A stretch of 64,000 nt of DNA. It comes from Baylisascaris procyonis (lineage: Eukaryota > Nematoda > Chromadorea > Rhabditida > Ascarididae). The stretch covers positions 1 to 64,000 of the forward strand of contig JAZARR010000113.1 in NCBI GenBank assembly GCA_037389465.1. Direction: 5' to 3'. The notes under the pieces were generated by a model, which saw only the letters and a program-made list of their open reading frames with translations, did not search any database and was not told the origin of the DNA. Both the position numbers and the translations under genes were made by a program. Each line of letters begins with the position of its first letter. The stretch's first letter is position 1. Shown in pieces: positions 31,937 through 45,101 of this stretch.

Positions 31937-33427
31937 TCATAGATCATCTATCGCAAATGATCGGAGTAGATCATTCACTGGGTCCATTGGATTTCGCCAA
32001 ACTGAAGGTCTAGGTCTTTTAAAGAAATTAAACGAACGCGGTTGGAGCGATGAATCGACATCGACGCAGAAATTGGGTGAAAGCGTTTGTGCGACTTTCT
32101 TCTTGGCAAAATTCCAGGTCACCTTTTTCTTCTGTGAAAGTGTGCTGTCTCTATCGCTTGATGAAAGCTTATCACTGGATAGGAAAATCCCTATGTTCGG
32201 CTCTTTGTCCTTCGAGTTAAGTGTTCTACATGAATTATAATTTCCTAATTACTCTAAATCCTCCTTCGTTTCTGTATCATCGAAAATAATGTGATCAGAG
32301 ATGAAGTTTTATCTGCTTGTTGCGATATACAACAAGTCGATTTCCCTTTTTTATTATTTGTTACATTTGAATTGTTTCGATTTCATTTCGATGTTTTCGA
32401 TATTTTATACTTTCATTTGTTTGTTTTGTTGTTTTTAATGTCTGCAGTTGTTGTTAGTCGTCGGGATCTCTCTTCTTAAGGGAAGGGGAGGGGTGGTATG
32501 AGGCGTATTATTTTAATTGGTTGGGACTATGGATAACGCATATCATAAAGTGAGTCGGTGAAGCGTTTAAAAACAGTCCAATTCCACATGATTCCCAAAA
32601 TTGGCGTTAGATTTTATACTACAGGTATACTTTGGCTCCTCCCTATCCATATATCCTTCTCGCTATCACGCAAATATGTTTGAAGACATCACTGCCAAGC
32701 TATACGCTAATGATGTCGGATGTCCATCGTCTTCTCTTTTTAAAAATCTCTCGCAGTTGAATGTAACTTTGCTTTCCTATGAGCAGTAAAATATGCACTT
32801 TCTGTATGGATTGCCAGGTGTTCCATTGCGCACATAAGACGAAGTGAATTGAATCCACGCTACTGGATGTAACATTGGTTTATATTGCTGAATGCTTGAC
32901 ACCTCGGATGCAGTCACTGTTATATGAGTGGCTTGCTCTTGACCTATCCTCAGTGCTCATGTTGATTCGGCGTTAACTTTCAGACACCATATCAGTGATA
33001 CTGTGAAGGCAATGTGTTATAGATGCTTTTATTTGCTTCTACTTTTTTAAATCTGCCGTTATTGCCACTTGTGCTTCCCCATTTAAAGCATCCGATCGCC
33101 TTAATATTGGACTTGAGGTGGCCAAGTTGTTGATTTATCCAAAATGAAAGAATTCATAGTGCTTAATTCACCACTGGACTTGAGTATTTCGAAGCATGGA
33201 AACGCTGGAAATAGCATCTATGAAGCTTTCTAAGTATGTTGCCTGGCCGGTACGGCCGCCATATTCCTGTCTTCGAAGTGGTCCGGTCGCGAAAACATCA
33301 TCTAGAGACTCTTGACCTGACTAAGTGGGAGTTGAATTCATTGCTACCGTGGACTCAATTCCTTCACATTCGAACGGAAATAGAAGAAAAGTTCAAATTT
33401 ATCGCCAAACTCGTCCCCCCGCGTTAA
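31937..33427 (-). CDS. Candidate upstream operon gene, last two exons
   Basis: Exon a (33427-33348, 80 nt) follows GGTCATTTACAG and reads LTRGDEFGDKFELFFYFRSN, then VKELSP, leaving CG before the donor CACG|GTAGCA. Exon b (32174-31937) follows ATTTTCCTATCCAG; its first base T completes CGT (Arg), then DKLSSSDRDSTLSQKKKVTW, NFAKKKVAQTLSPNFCVDVD, SSLQPRSFNFFKRPRPSVWR and NPMDPVNDLLRSFAIDDL, ending in TGA. The phases match exactly and both acceptors are good nematode sites. The intron is 1,173 nt. The joined part is 105 residues, with a Ser-rich linker, a Lys cluster and an acidic C-terminus; no domain is recognised. The 5' exons were not found. A plus-strand frame (33236-33427) overlaps exon a and is a competing reading. 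Confidence 0.45.
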
Positions 33428-34999
33428 CTGTAAATGACCTCCACATGAACTTCTGCGTGTTGAAATTGTTAGAACACTCTCGTCAACATTTTCATTCCTA
33501 TGAAGCGAAGCGATGTACTCGCCGGCCTCGCACGTGAGGTTAAAGGCCAAAAATTTCAGGCATCTTCATACGTGAGCGAGCCAATTTGTGAAATCTGTTG
33601 ATGATGAGAGCACCTTCAGAGTTCGTTCATTTTGTGGTCTTTAGAACATCTCAAGCGCAGTAGCATCCAATCCACCTAAACACAACTCATCTGTACTGGA
33701 AAAAAAGATTATTTCCGACTTGAAAGTTTTTGACGGCTGTTGGTTTTAGCCGCAATGAAGCAATTTAAATGCAATAAATAATTAATTTACCGAGTGCTCT
33801 TGTTCAGATGGGAGGTATTTTTGGAAGATGAAAACTTGCTCAGTTTCTGTGAATTAGGAGGTGTAGGGAAGGGTCATCTATGTCTGGTTGTTATGTAGCT
33901 TATGCCATTAAATTCTCATAATTCACTGCCTGCAATCTAAAACAGTTCCGGAATCGGATCATCTATCCTCGAGAGCTACCGGGAAGTGGCGAATCAATAG
34001 AATAATTGGAACAACAGTAGTCGTAGTAGGATACCCATGTGAGCTTCGCTTAAAACGAAGGAAAAACTATAATTTAGAGGAGCGAAAAAGATGAGGGTTT
34101 GGAGATGTGTCTTCCTTCCTCCCTTCCCCTTCATACTCTCCTCCACCTCTCACACCCTTCACGATCGGCCTCTATTATGGATTGGTTTTTCTGGAAATAA
34201 TCTCATAATGTATTTTTGTCATTAGTGGATGATGTTTTTTTTCTCGAAAAGGGACGTTTATTTGCGGGAAAAGAGAGCATTTGGAAGGTATGGGTGAGTG
34301 TTTATTCATTTTTCTATTTCGCTTACATTGCATCGTTTGGTTGAGTGTGATGGAGTGGCATTCTGGTTATAACACGTCCTAGATGCACTGCGGGAATCAA
34401 TGCCCAGCCACTCTCGCATTACTTCATTCCCATATTGAGGCAATGCCTACAGTCTGCTCACTCACTCTTTCATTTCTTCGGCACTGCGCTTCTCAAACAA
34501 TTATGCTGAATAGTGTTCTGCCATGTTGACTTTCGAGCTTATGGGACGCCGACTTGACCTTTTAATGCCTAAACGATTCGGGAACTCCTGAAGATCCATT
34601 CAGGAGTCTGAGAAGTATCCAGGAACTTTTCGTCGCGACACTAGTGTGCTGTTTAGAAATGAATTTTATCCGACCAACCCCCTTTCAGAAATAATTTAGT
34701 AGCACGAATTTCAAGGTCGTAGACGACCAGGAAGAGCGCCAACCAAATATTGAGTAATATGCCGAAAAGAGTAAGTTAGAACAAATGAAAACTCCTTATT
34801 TTCAATGAGAAGACAATTGAGCCTGAAATCAAACTGGTGACGAACGGAATCAGTTTCGAATCCAAGTAGTTCAAGTTTCTATTCGAATTTTACCATCCAC
34901 TGGCGTGAAAATATTTGCATATCAGGCGAAGAGAAAATTATTATTTTATCCTTTTTCCGTGCTTGCGCTTGCTAAACCACCTAAATTCTTGAAGATCTC
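33428..34999. other. Unit end segment with polypyrimidine tract
   Basis: Upstream of the candidate gene the minus strand stays partly open (GEYIASLHRNENVDESVLTI at about 33450-33520), which might be another exon but lacks splice support. A C/T-rich tract lies at about 34110-34161, a T run of 8 or 10 bases at 34235, and a small hairpin (ACTCCTGA/TCAGGAGT) at 34584-34607. Nothing else seen up to the junction. Confidence 0.4.
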
Positions 35000-35015
35000 A
35001 AGATCTCAAGAGGTG
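34988..35015 (+). repeat. Unit junction A/B with 8-bp duplication
   Basis: The end of the unit reads TTGAAGATCTCAAG, the same 14 bases found where the single-copy flank meets copy A (23322-23335). At the junction ATCTCAAG is present twice before AGGTG, but only once at the left edge of the array. The same junction occurs near 46664-46691 and 58339-58366. Confidence 0.9.
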
Positions 35016-38000
35016 AATCCAATCCTTTAACGTGGTTGCTAAGGAAGTAGTTTCTAACGTCAGAATGTGTTCCTTTATTGCCATTAGAGGTTTTTTTCTT
35101 CTAGCAATGTATGAGACTAGTTGACTCGATGAACATGACTGCAAAGCACATATATCATCAACTCATTTCGCACGTTTCCATACTTTTATTTACTCAAGCG
35201 GCATTTAATACTTTGTAAAAGTGCGTTGTGGGAGGCGTCGTGCATCTGTTTATGTCTGCGTTGGTGTATGCATGTATCTCTACCTGTTCGTCCATATAAT
35301 TTTCACCTTGTAAATTATTGACGCTATAATTAGAAATTTTGACGGGTATATTGTGCACCATCGGTTGATTTCTTCCAGCTTACTTGACATCGACTCCTTG
35401 ATTTTGAGAAGAGCCATAGATTTTCAAAGACGCGAAGAAATTCGCATGCAGTTTATACCGATCGAATTTTCATTATATGTCGATTCGATTACGGAATAAC
35501 GAATTTTCATGATAGACGATACGTTTCGTTCAATTCGAATGTATGAATATTATTTTGTAGATGTTACCTTTGCTTGCAAACTTGTAAAAATACAACCTAT
35601 CGGCGGGGGTATATACACTCACGAGTGCGTGCACCAATATAATTTTTACGTCACTTGGATGCGTAGCATTCTAAATACGTATCTATGTTCGCACTGCACG
35701 AAGGTATTGCGTGAGTTTTGAAAAAAAGAAATATAAGCACAAATTTGGGAAACCGGCATTTTTGAAATTCTCACACGAGTAACACTCCAAGTTATAGCGG
35801 AGAGCTTTTGTAGAATGCATCATTATTTTTCTGCGTTTATACTTAACGGTTGCGTTTTCCACTTTGAAGTTTGAAAAGGGGGCGAGGAACTTCGTGCAAT
35901 TTTAGTTGCTAACATAAAATGTTTGCTTATATACCCGCCCACATAGTGCAAAATATTTGCCGAATTTAGAAATCGTTGCAAGAGTGCATTAGGGCTGCAT
36001 CATGCCCATAAGTAAACAAGCATTCCGTTCTCATATATCGCATCATAACATATTGCAACATCCGTGTTTGTATCTGCATAGAAACGTTTAATAAGCAGAT
36101 TTGTTTGGCCTAATAGGGCATCATTGAGCAAGTTTCACCAAATAAGACAAATTTTTAAAGTATTCGCATGTGGCGATAGCAGCTCTATTCAAAACTGTCA
36201 TTGCTTATTCGATTTTATTTATTCATTGGAAGTGGAGGAGGATCATCTCTAAGTGCAGCTCTTATCACATAAATATTAACAATGCGATATAGGATAGGCT
36301 CCCTTTTACACTATTGAAGAGATTACTTTACATAAACACTTGGGAATAGAAGATATCCGAATATTTCACTATGGAATACAATAGACACTATAGGATAGAC
36401 GCTATGTGATAACACGTTAAAAGCACTGTTATAAATAACACAGCAATTGTCGCTCATTGCGATAACTTTGGCATTCATATCGATGCATTCGCACTGTTCG
36501 ATGTACAGAGAACGAAAATCGATTGCAATTGAACAACGATGATAGATACAAAAATAGCAATTCTCTTATATATTTCTGAAAATTGTATTTCAAATGACAG
36601 CGGACTATTCTACTTTCATTGTGTGGGAATGAACAGTTAAATGACACTTTTATAATTTAAAAAAGAGCTATTTGTTGTGTGAAAGTTTATTGTCAATAAA
36701 TTCTCATAAGGTAGATAAATTCTCATTCTCATAAACGATAGAGAAGACATAAGACTAAATCGCTACAAAATGTAGTCATCATTAATAGCTAATGGAAATT
36801 AAATGAATTGCCTAAAACTGAGAGATTTCGATGTTGTCAGCATACGATGAAAAAGCAATATCGAACGAAGAAATGCAATTGATGCAAGTTTCAATTTGAG
36901 AGCAGTCAGCTCAGTTATGGATTCATTTTGCACATCCCCAGCCCTCCCCACATTGATAGGAGGGTCAGTCGTAACTATTAACATAAGGCATCGCAGTTGT
37001 GAGCTTAAATCAATTTTTTCTGATATGATCTAGTGACCTATGGCCTATGATCTCTATGCTCGCCTTGGTAGGCTATAAGAAAAAATTCGTAGTTCACGGT
37101 GGTCAAATTTGAGAAACTAGCGATGTAACCGTGTCGACAGAATAAATGACAAAGTGGAGCAGAAATGATATCTGCGGTCCGTTTGAAAAGCAATTAGGGG
37201 ATGCGATCACAAAACGTGCTAATACGGCAGGGAAGACTTGAGTTCCTTATTGACGTCGCCAACACTGATATCAATGCAATCGAGAAAAGTGGAGTCGGCG
37301 ATGGCCAGATACACATCAAGATCAACAACTTTATTATCAGCTTTATATAGGAAAGGCGGCTGCTAGCTTTGTTCTCATTAATGACGTTATTAGAAGTGCT
37401 GAGAAACGGTTAAATGACGCCACTTAAGTTCAGCTTGCAGTTTACTTATCTATAAAACTTTTTAGTACATTTAGCTGAGTGATTCAATGGTGAACGTTGA
37501 AGTGAAATACAAGTGTGTTGAGTTTTTGATTGAACATTTTTGGTCGTTGATAGTGACAAATGTTTGCTTCATCAACAAATAAACACAGAAATATTTCACC
37601 TGTATATTCCAAACGAGCAAAATCTCAAGAACAGATGTACCTGCTGAACATCAAGTCTAGTGGAGGAATGTTGAGTGTTTTCTAAATCATGCAATGCTTA
37701 GAGCGCATACCACTTTCCTATTGGAAACGAGTCTAACACATCCCGGTTTGTTTTGTTGATGTGCGAAGAAATAAAATCAACGATACGATCACACAAGCAC
37801 ACATGCAACTTCCCACTGGAACATGTTCCCTAATTCGCAGCTTTTAACATATCTGTTGGGTATGGCATCGAACACCCAACCCGAGATATCTACTTGTGAT
37901 CTAACATTTACTCGTATGACCGATTCTCGCTTGCTGTTCTTCATATAATGTCACTGATCGACTTATGTGCTGCTGTGCCGTTCAGGCGATATCTGGGGCC

Positions 38001-39751
38001 TATATAAGTTGGACTTCTGCCCGTTCCGATGTCTTCGGTCCTACTCGTGTTTGGGGCCATGGTGCTCCCCCATAAACTGTTTCCATCTAGCCTGTGATCT
38101 TACCTACCGGTATCGACAGACGGTTACCGGCTCCTTCCCTCTGCCTACACTCGGTCCTCATCAATGCCGCCGCATGGGCTCACAACAGTATTCGACAGCT
38201 TTCACTTCAGAGTTGTCCCATCATAAAATTTCTCACCGCAAACATTCGTTGGCGCAAAAATCCCATTCTCTCCTTAACTGTCCCAATCTTTTTTATTCAT
38301 TCCTTAGCTCACCAAACGATTCCGGCAAACTTGCATAGAACGATGGCACCCCAGTTGCGAACCGCGAACGGAACTGAGCTCGTGCTGCACATTGCATATG
38401 TACCACTACCATATGCAAGCGAATACTTGCATAACAGAAAAAAAAGCCCATCACAGGGACTCGAAAACTTGTAATAGAAACATGCGATCAGAAAAAGGGA
38501 CAAAGCATGTTTACTAAATATACACGAATTGGTGGACTGCAGCTATTGTTATTGACTGGGTTAGTGGAAGTGTTCGTTTGAAACCAATAGAAGAGCAAGC
38601 TTGGAGTATCAGCTTCCGGTTTACTCTATGTATTACACATTTGGGAGGGAAAGTTATGGTGTTTTTCCAAGCGAAGAATGAGTGGAGGTGAACAGGTGTC
38701 TGGTTCGAAACGGGTGATGTTTGTGCTGTCAGCTCTGAAAAAAATAATGAAAGAAGCTATTGAATATTTTATGAATAACCGTGGGATCACATTCAGGGTG
38801 ACGTAGTTCGATATTCTTATTCAGTAGTTTTTATTTCGGAATCTACGCACCTCTCTCCATGGGAAGAATTGTACATGTGTACAGTTTTCCAATGAAAGCA
38901 ACGCACCTAATAGGTGAATTAACAGGGTAATGCTCTCTTTTATATGAACGTTTTAAATATGTTCGGGATACCAATAAAGTCGATAACCTGAACACAGTAT
39001 ATTTGCTTTTTTGTTGGTATCACTTCTTCCTAAAATACCGTTATTATGAATTCGGTGCAAAATTTGTGTCATTGGTGCTGTGCATCTCCGCATCTCTTCA
39101 GCTTTATGGAATGAGCGATATACTTTGTTTTCAAAAACATATTAGCTATACTCGTCGAGGAAATGAGAGCAAAATCTCTGCACATAGTGATGACCACCAT
39201 TTTGATCAACAAGATGACCATTGCGATGCTAAGATTACGTTCTAATTCTAATGTTCGACGACCTATTGTAGTAGAGCATTGAGTTATTGTCAACGAAGGT
39301 TAAAGTTGGGTCTCGTATGAATTATTAGTTTGACACTTACTGACATTAGTTTCTTGATGTGACTGCATCAGAAAAGTCATCGACTTATCTAATGAAGTAG
39401 ATCAGATTTTGGTGTAAATCAGTTCAATTAATTCACTATTTTTAAATTGTCCTAATCAGTCATATCCGATTTTGGACCACATCCTTTTTGCGAGTTGTAG
39501 ATCAAATTCTTCCTGGTCATTGTTAGAACTGAAAAGAAAATAACCACAATATATAGAAATTACTCGTTTCATTGCACATACCGCAAGGTTTGACAGCAGT
39601 TGTCTGATATAGATAATCAAAGACTAATATTGAACATTGAACTCTCCACCAGCCCGTTGCGCGTCCGCGCATTGCTCCTACGCGCTTGACTTGGTTCGGG
39701 CTCCAGCTCAGTTCCAGTAAGTGTGCGGTGGCCTTCCATATCGTACTTCAT

Positions 39752-40074
39752 TCTATTTATTTATTTATTTTATTTTATTTCATTTTATTTTATCCCACTT
39801 TCACTTCATTTTTATTTTATTTATACTTATATTTATATTTTATTTATATTTATATTTATATTTTTATTTTATTCCATTTTTCCTCTGTCTCTGTTTTCAT
39901 TTTATTTTATTTTATTTTACCTTTATTTTACTTCATTTTTGTTTTATTTCCTTTTTACTTTATTTTCGTTTCATTTTTCAATTTTATTTTAATCCCACCT
40001 GACTTTATTTTTATGTTTATTTCAGTTTTACTTTTACTTGATTTTACTTTTATTTTTACTTTTATTCAATTTTA
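39752..40074 (+). repeat. TTTTA tract, copy B
   Basis: Same as 28078-28400, with T at 40071 where copy A has C. Confidence 0.95.
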
Positions 40075-42150
40075 TGATCCATGGTCCAGCTGAAAGCTAA
40101 AACCACATTTTTTTCTTTAACAGACCACTGTCACCTTCTCCTTGAAAAAAACGTAACAAGTATTCTCCTACGCCAGACCATAAAAAGTGCGCAGTCAACA
40201 TATTTGGTTCTTTTTTCAAATGCCCGCCCCCACCATCAGAACACCTTACTTACGTCTTCCTTTGCTCTTCAATGCCCCGAACGCTCCCTATGGACGGACA
40301 CCGGTTTTGTGTTGGAGGGAATCGGATGGGTCTTCTCGATCGGAATTGTGAGCGTCGGCAACGTTGGTGTACGTGATGTCGTATATGTAGGGAAGTTTGC
40401 TCGAAGTCAGGATAGGATAGTGAGTTGTCCTTGAAGGCTACATCTCCTTGCGGCGGACCCTTTGAAGCCCTCCTTGTTTTCACCAAGCGGGAAGTAAAAC
40501 AACATGCGTACACAACATAGTTCATCGGTCAAAGCAATGAACATTGCTCCAAGGCGAAGAACGCTAACAGCAGCGAAACATTCATCAATAGCTGCAAAGG
40601 TTATAAAGCCAAAAAATCACACAACTATCTCCTACCCGTTCCATCCTTGCCATTAAAAACCTCACTGCCTGCAAGAGAAAAAGTTCACCTATAAAGATTC
40701 AATACATGCTGACACCGCGACAACGAGACAAATCCCCCAGAATAGTACCAGAAGACACTCGTGCAGCCGTTCGCATATGCGCCATCCTTGCGTCCCGTAA
40801 AATCAAATAGATCTAAAGTCGAAAAAAACTTCGTCCCATATAATGCTACAAAATCAAGGAGAAATTAAGTAGGAATTTTAAGATGTGGAACCGACAGAGT
40901 CGACCTAACGAATAGACATATTCTTTTTTCATAGAGCTTCTGCTCAAAAGACAAGGCAAAGGAAATAATAGTACCCTTATCGCATTTATTTAGTTACGAT
41001 TATAAGCAATAATATTAAAACCTTTTCTAATATAATATAATGCTACAGGGTTGCTGCAAAGAATATCCAAACGTCCATCAAGAAAAAGCTGATATTTTCG
41101 TTTCATTTTAGTGTGCAAATCAATGAGAATAAATTAAATAGGACGCCTATTTTGCAACACCCATCAAGCAAATTCAAGTACTTCATATGTGATTATAGTG
41201 AATTCTAACATTTCCGAGTCTCTAATGAATTAACAATAAAGCTAACAGAATAAAACATAAGAAAATTTACTTCGATAGGAAAGCACATTTTCTTTAAAAT
41301 CGCATTGCGTAGTTTTTGCATTGAAAACAAGACCTTTGGGGCATTCCTTTTTTTAAAAGTACACTATTCCAGCAGCTAACGAACCGTAAGATGCGCAAAT
41401 CCTTTGTCTGTAATATACAACGATGATGTGATTAGCCGTAATGACTATTGATATCCTTATAGTATACTTCACTTCGCAATTTTACTGATCTTTAGCATCG
41501 CTCGAACATCACATATGCTTCATAATAGCGAAGCTAACACTGCTAACTTTTCCATTTAAGATATTGCTCTACTCGAAATCAACCGACTGTCAAGACGATC
41601 GCATCTCATTAAGACCGCTCATCTATCCGCTTGACTGATAGCCACTAATAGAGAATCTTATTTTCTCATGTACTCGAACTGGAAGTAAAACTAAAAAATT
41701 CAAGTTCTAAAGCTTACAGGGTATGGGCAATTATGTCTGTCTGAGCAGTAAGAAGCGTCTTCTGGTCATAATAAAGGCCCATTTGTCTGACCTGAAAATG
41801 TTGGCAATGCTCGGTGTATTCGTGAGAACATTTTCAACACGAACTGGAACAAAATCGATAAAAACTATGCACTGTTAAATTGTAAACCTAACAAAACCTA
41901 ATTGTCTCCGTTTGGCTCTCAACTCTGATATTGAATGTTTTCGAGCTCCGATTCCTTATTTCATGGAATACCAATAAATAATTCGATTGCTGGAAAACGG
42001 TTTCAGTGGTTACCGGAATGTTATTGACAACTGAGTTTCTCGAATCTGTCACGAGAATGTGACGATGACCAACAAAAAAACCTACGTGAAGAATTAGAAA
42101 AATGGATGAAAACCTGGCTTTGTGCTGTATCTGCTTTCATTGTTGCACAG

Positions 42151-42355
42151 CGCAATGCCGTATAGGAGCAAGAAAAGCAACGTCGAAATTGCGATCTTGG
42201 AGCGCACGTTAGTTCAAGCTCGAATCAGCTCGATTTACTCTCGCGCGACGACCGCCGACGAAATGCACCACTTCACGCACTTCCCTGCTCAAGTCACGTC
42301 TCGTTTTAACTCCGCCTTCAGAGTTGCGCCATTTAAAAGCCTTTTTGCCTCACCT
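42151..42355 (+). CDS. Candidate first exon, copy B
   Basis: Same exon as 30477-30681, with identical reading frame and splice sites. Confidence 0.35.
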
Positions 42356-42997
42356 GTAGGTCATTTCAGTGGTTTACTATATGTAAACAACGATATGCTT
42401 CGTGTTATACGACTTTTCACTCGCGATTTCGTATGACCGTTTGACACCACAAAAGTATTGCCAATAGTGTTGAAGCATATAGAAGCAAAATTATTGTCAA
42501 ATGTAACGGTGCCTGCGTTATTGATCCACCAATCGCCGATTCCATAGATTCTGAATTAGTAATCTGAATCAGAAGAGAAATCTGAATTAGTATTTGCGAC
42601 TGAAATCGTTACAAAAAATCATGAAATGTTTTTAGTTCTAGTGCTCTATTTGAAGCTTTACGATAGGCATTTGAACCGTCGAAAGGTCACAACTAGAAGC
42701 CTGCGAGAGCAACGAGTGATACTGAATCAATGAGTAATAAAAGACAAAACGTTTGCAAGGTGAGGGATCGTTTACGATGATGCCTTTGTTTCCGTTATCG
42801 GAAAACAATGTTTCAGTGACGTCGACGTCAGATTCAGCTTCGAGACCGAAACCTCCGATGAGAAACCTTGGTGATATGATCAAAGAGATGTAACTAGATC
42901 CAATTTAACTGGAGATAACACTTTGACCACCCAGCGTAAATGGGAGCTGTATCTTACATATAAGATCTATAAGATCTCCATTGATGAAATGCACCAA

Positions 42998-43520
42998 CTA
43001 TCCGATGAAATTATCGCATGATTTCGTCGTTATATGCTGACCGATGAAAAAGCAACTAGAAGCGTAAGATGCCTTCAGCGGTTGCCAGCTGAGAAACACT
43101 TCCGGTGGTTTAAAAAAGTTTGAAGGTAAAATCAAAGGTTTAAATATCAAGGTTGAGGCTTTCACGAAATGCCTGACTACCAAGCCCATTTTAAGGCAAA
43201 AATGCTCTAGGACTGTTAACATTAAACAAAAATGTTCAATTTTCTACAACTTCCACATTCGACTTTAAATATAAAGCGTCAGTTTTCGTACCATTATAGT
43301 TGAGGTTCACGCTTCACTTCTCGACGTGATGAGTTGTTCGAGCTATAATTTTACCTGGAAAGATTCTATAATAGAATATGCTTAGCTTGCATCTTTCAAT
43401 CGCTCGTTTATTCTCGAAAAGGACTCCACCTTCGTTCCTCTCGTCCCAGATATCTACTACCTTATCCGTGTTGAGCTCGATATTGCCACAGTGCATTGAT
43501 CAGTTTTCTATTGTTCAACA
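42998..43520 (-). CDS. Candidate downstream operon gene, copy B
   Basis: Same model as 31324-31846: exon 1 at 43355-43520 and exon 2 from 43212 downward. No differences from copy A in this stretch. Confidence 0.4.
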
Positions 43521-43610
43521 CTGCAAATAAATTCATCAACAATTTGAATTCTTCATTGAGACAATGATCGCAGTGATTTCTATCTAATCAATAAATAATA
43601 TAATTTCCAA

Positions 43611-45101
43611 TCATAGATCATCTATCGCAAATGATCGGAGTAGATCATTCACTGGGTCCATTGGATTTCGCCAAACTGAAGGTCTAGGTCTTTTAAAGAA
43701 ATTAAACGAACGCGGTTGGAGCGATGAATCGACATCGACGCAGAAATTGGGTGAAAGCGTTTGTGCGACTTTCTTCTTGGCAAAATTCCAGGTCACCTTT
43801 TTCTTCTGTGAAAGTGTGCTGTCTCTATCGCTTGATGAAAGCTTATCACTGGATAGGAAAATCCCTATGTTCGGCTCTTTGTCCTTCGAGTTAAGTGTTC
43901 TACATGAATTATAATTTCCTAATTACTCTAAATCCTCCTTCGTTTCTGTATCATCGAAAATAATGTGATCAGAGATGAAGTTTTATCTGCTTGTTGCGAT
44001 ATACAACAAGTCGATTTCCCTTTTTTATTATTTGTTACATTTGAATTGTTTCGATTTCATTTCGATGTTTTCGATATTTTATACTTTCATTTGTTTGTTT
44101 TGTTGTTTTTAATGTCTGCAGTTGTTGTTAGTCGTCGGGATCTCTCTTCTTAAGGGAAGGGGAGGGGTGGTATGAGGCGTATTATTTTAATTGGTTGGGA
44201 CTATGGATAACGCATATCATAAAGTGAGTCGGTGAAGCGTTTAAAAACAGTCCAATTCCACATGATTCCCAAAATTGGCGTTAGATTTTATACTACAGGT
44301 ATACTTTGGCTCCTCCCTATCCATATATCCTTCTCGCTATCACGCAAATATGTTTGAAGACATCACTGCCAAGCTATACGCTAATGATGTCGGATGTCCA
44401 TCGTCTTCTCTTTTTAAAAATCTCTCGCAGTTGAATGTAACTTTGCTTTCCTATGAGCAGTAAAATATGCACTTTCTGTATGGATTGCCAGGTGTTCCAT
44501 TGCGCACATAAGACGAAGTGAATTGAATCCACGCTACTGGATGTAACATTGGTTTATATTGCTGAATGCTTGACACCTCGGATGCAGTCACTGTTATATG
44601 AGTGGCTTGCTCTTGACCTATCCTCAGTGCTCATGTTGATTCGGCGTTAACTTTCAGACACCATATCAGTGATACTGTGAAGGCAATGTGTTATAGATGC
44701 TTTTATTTGCTTCTACTTTTTTAAATCTGCCGTTATTGCCACTTGTGCTTCCCCATTTAAAGCATCCGATCGCCTTAATATTGGACTTGAGGTGGCCAAG
44801 TTGTTGATTTATCCAAAATGAAAGAATTCATAGTGCTTAATTCACCACTGGACTTGAGTATTTCGAAGCATGGAAACGCTGGAAATAGCATCTATGAAGC
44901 TTTCTAAGTATGTTGCCTGGCCGGTACGGCCGCCATATTCCTGTCTTCGAAGTGGTCCGGTCGCGAAAACATCATCTAGAGACTCTTGACCTGACTAAGT
45001 GGGAGTTGAATTCATTGCTACCGTGGACTCAATTCCTTCACATTCGAACGGAAATAGAAGAAAAGTTCAAATTTATCGCCAAACTCGTCCCCCCGCGTTA
45101 A
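43611..45101 (-). CDS. Candidate upstream operon gene, copy B
   Basis: Same model as 31937-33427: exons 45101-45022 and 43848-43611, with no difference from copy A in either exon. Confidence 0.45.

Larger units (their letters stand above)
23325..34999 (+). repeat. 11,675-bp tandem unit, copy A
   Basis: First copy of a head-to-tail array. The start is set where AAGATCTCAAGAGGTG first joins the single-copy left flank; the end is set where the same motif recurs at 35000. Private features of this copy are A7 at 26765-26771, C at 28397, C6 at 29060-29065, T6 at 29675-29680 and T8 at 34235-34242. The unit lacks rRNA, tRNA or recognisable transposon genes but holds several candidate exons, annotated below. 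Boundaries are uncertain by up to about 14 bases because of the homology at the junction. Confidence 0.97.

Noticed and set aside
31937..31966. A donor (CCA|GTGAAT) joining the upstream gene directly to the exon at 31846
   Set aside because: Every reading frame of the 31846 exon before its ATG hits a stop, so the join would truncate the product at once or within about 18 codons.
23325..34999. The tandem unit as ribosomal DNA
   Set aside because: No 18S, 5.8S, 28S or 5S core sequence is visible, and the unit is AT-rich throughout.
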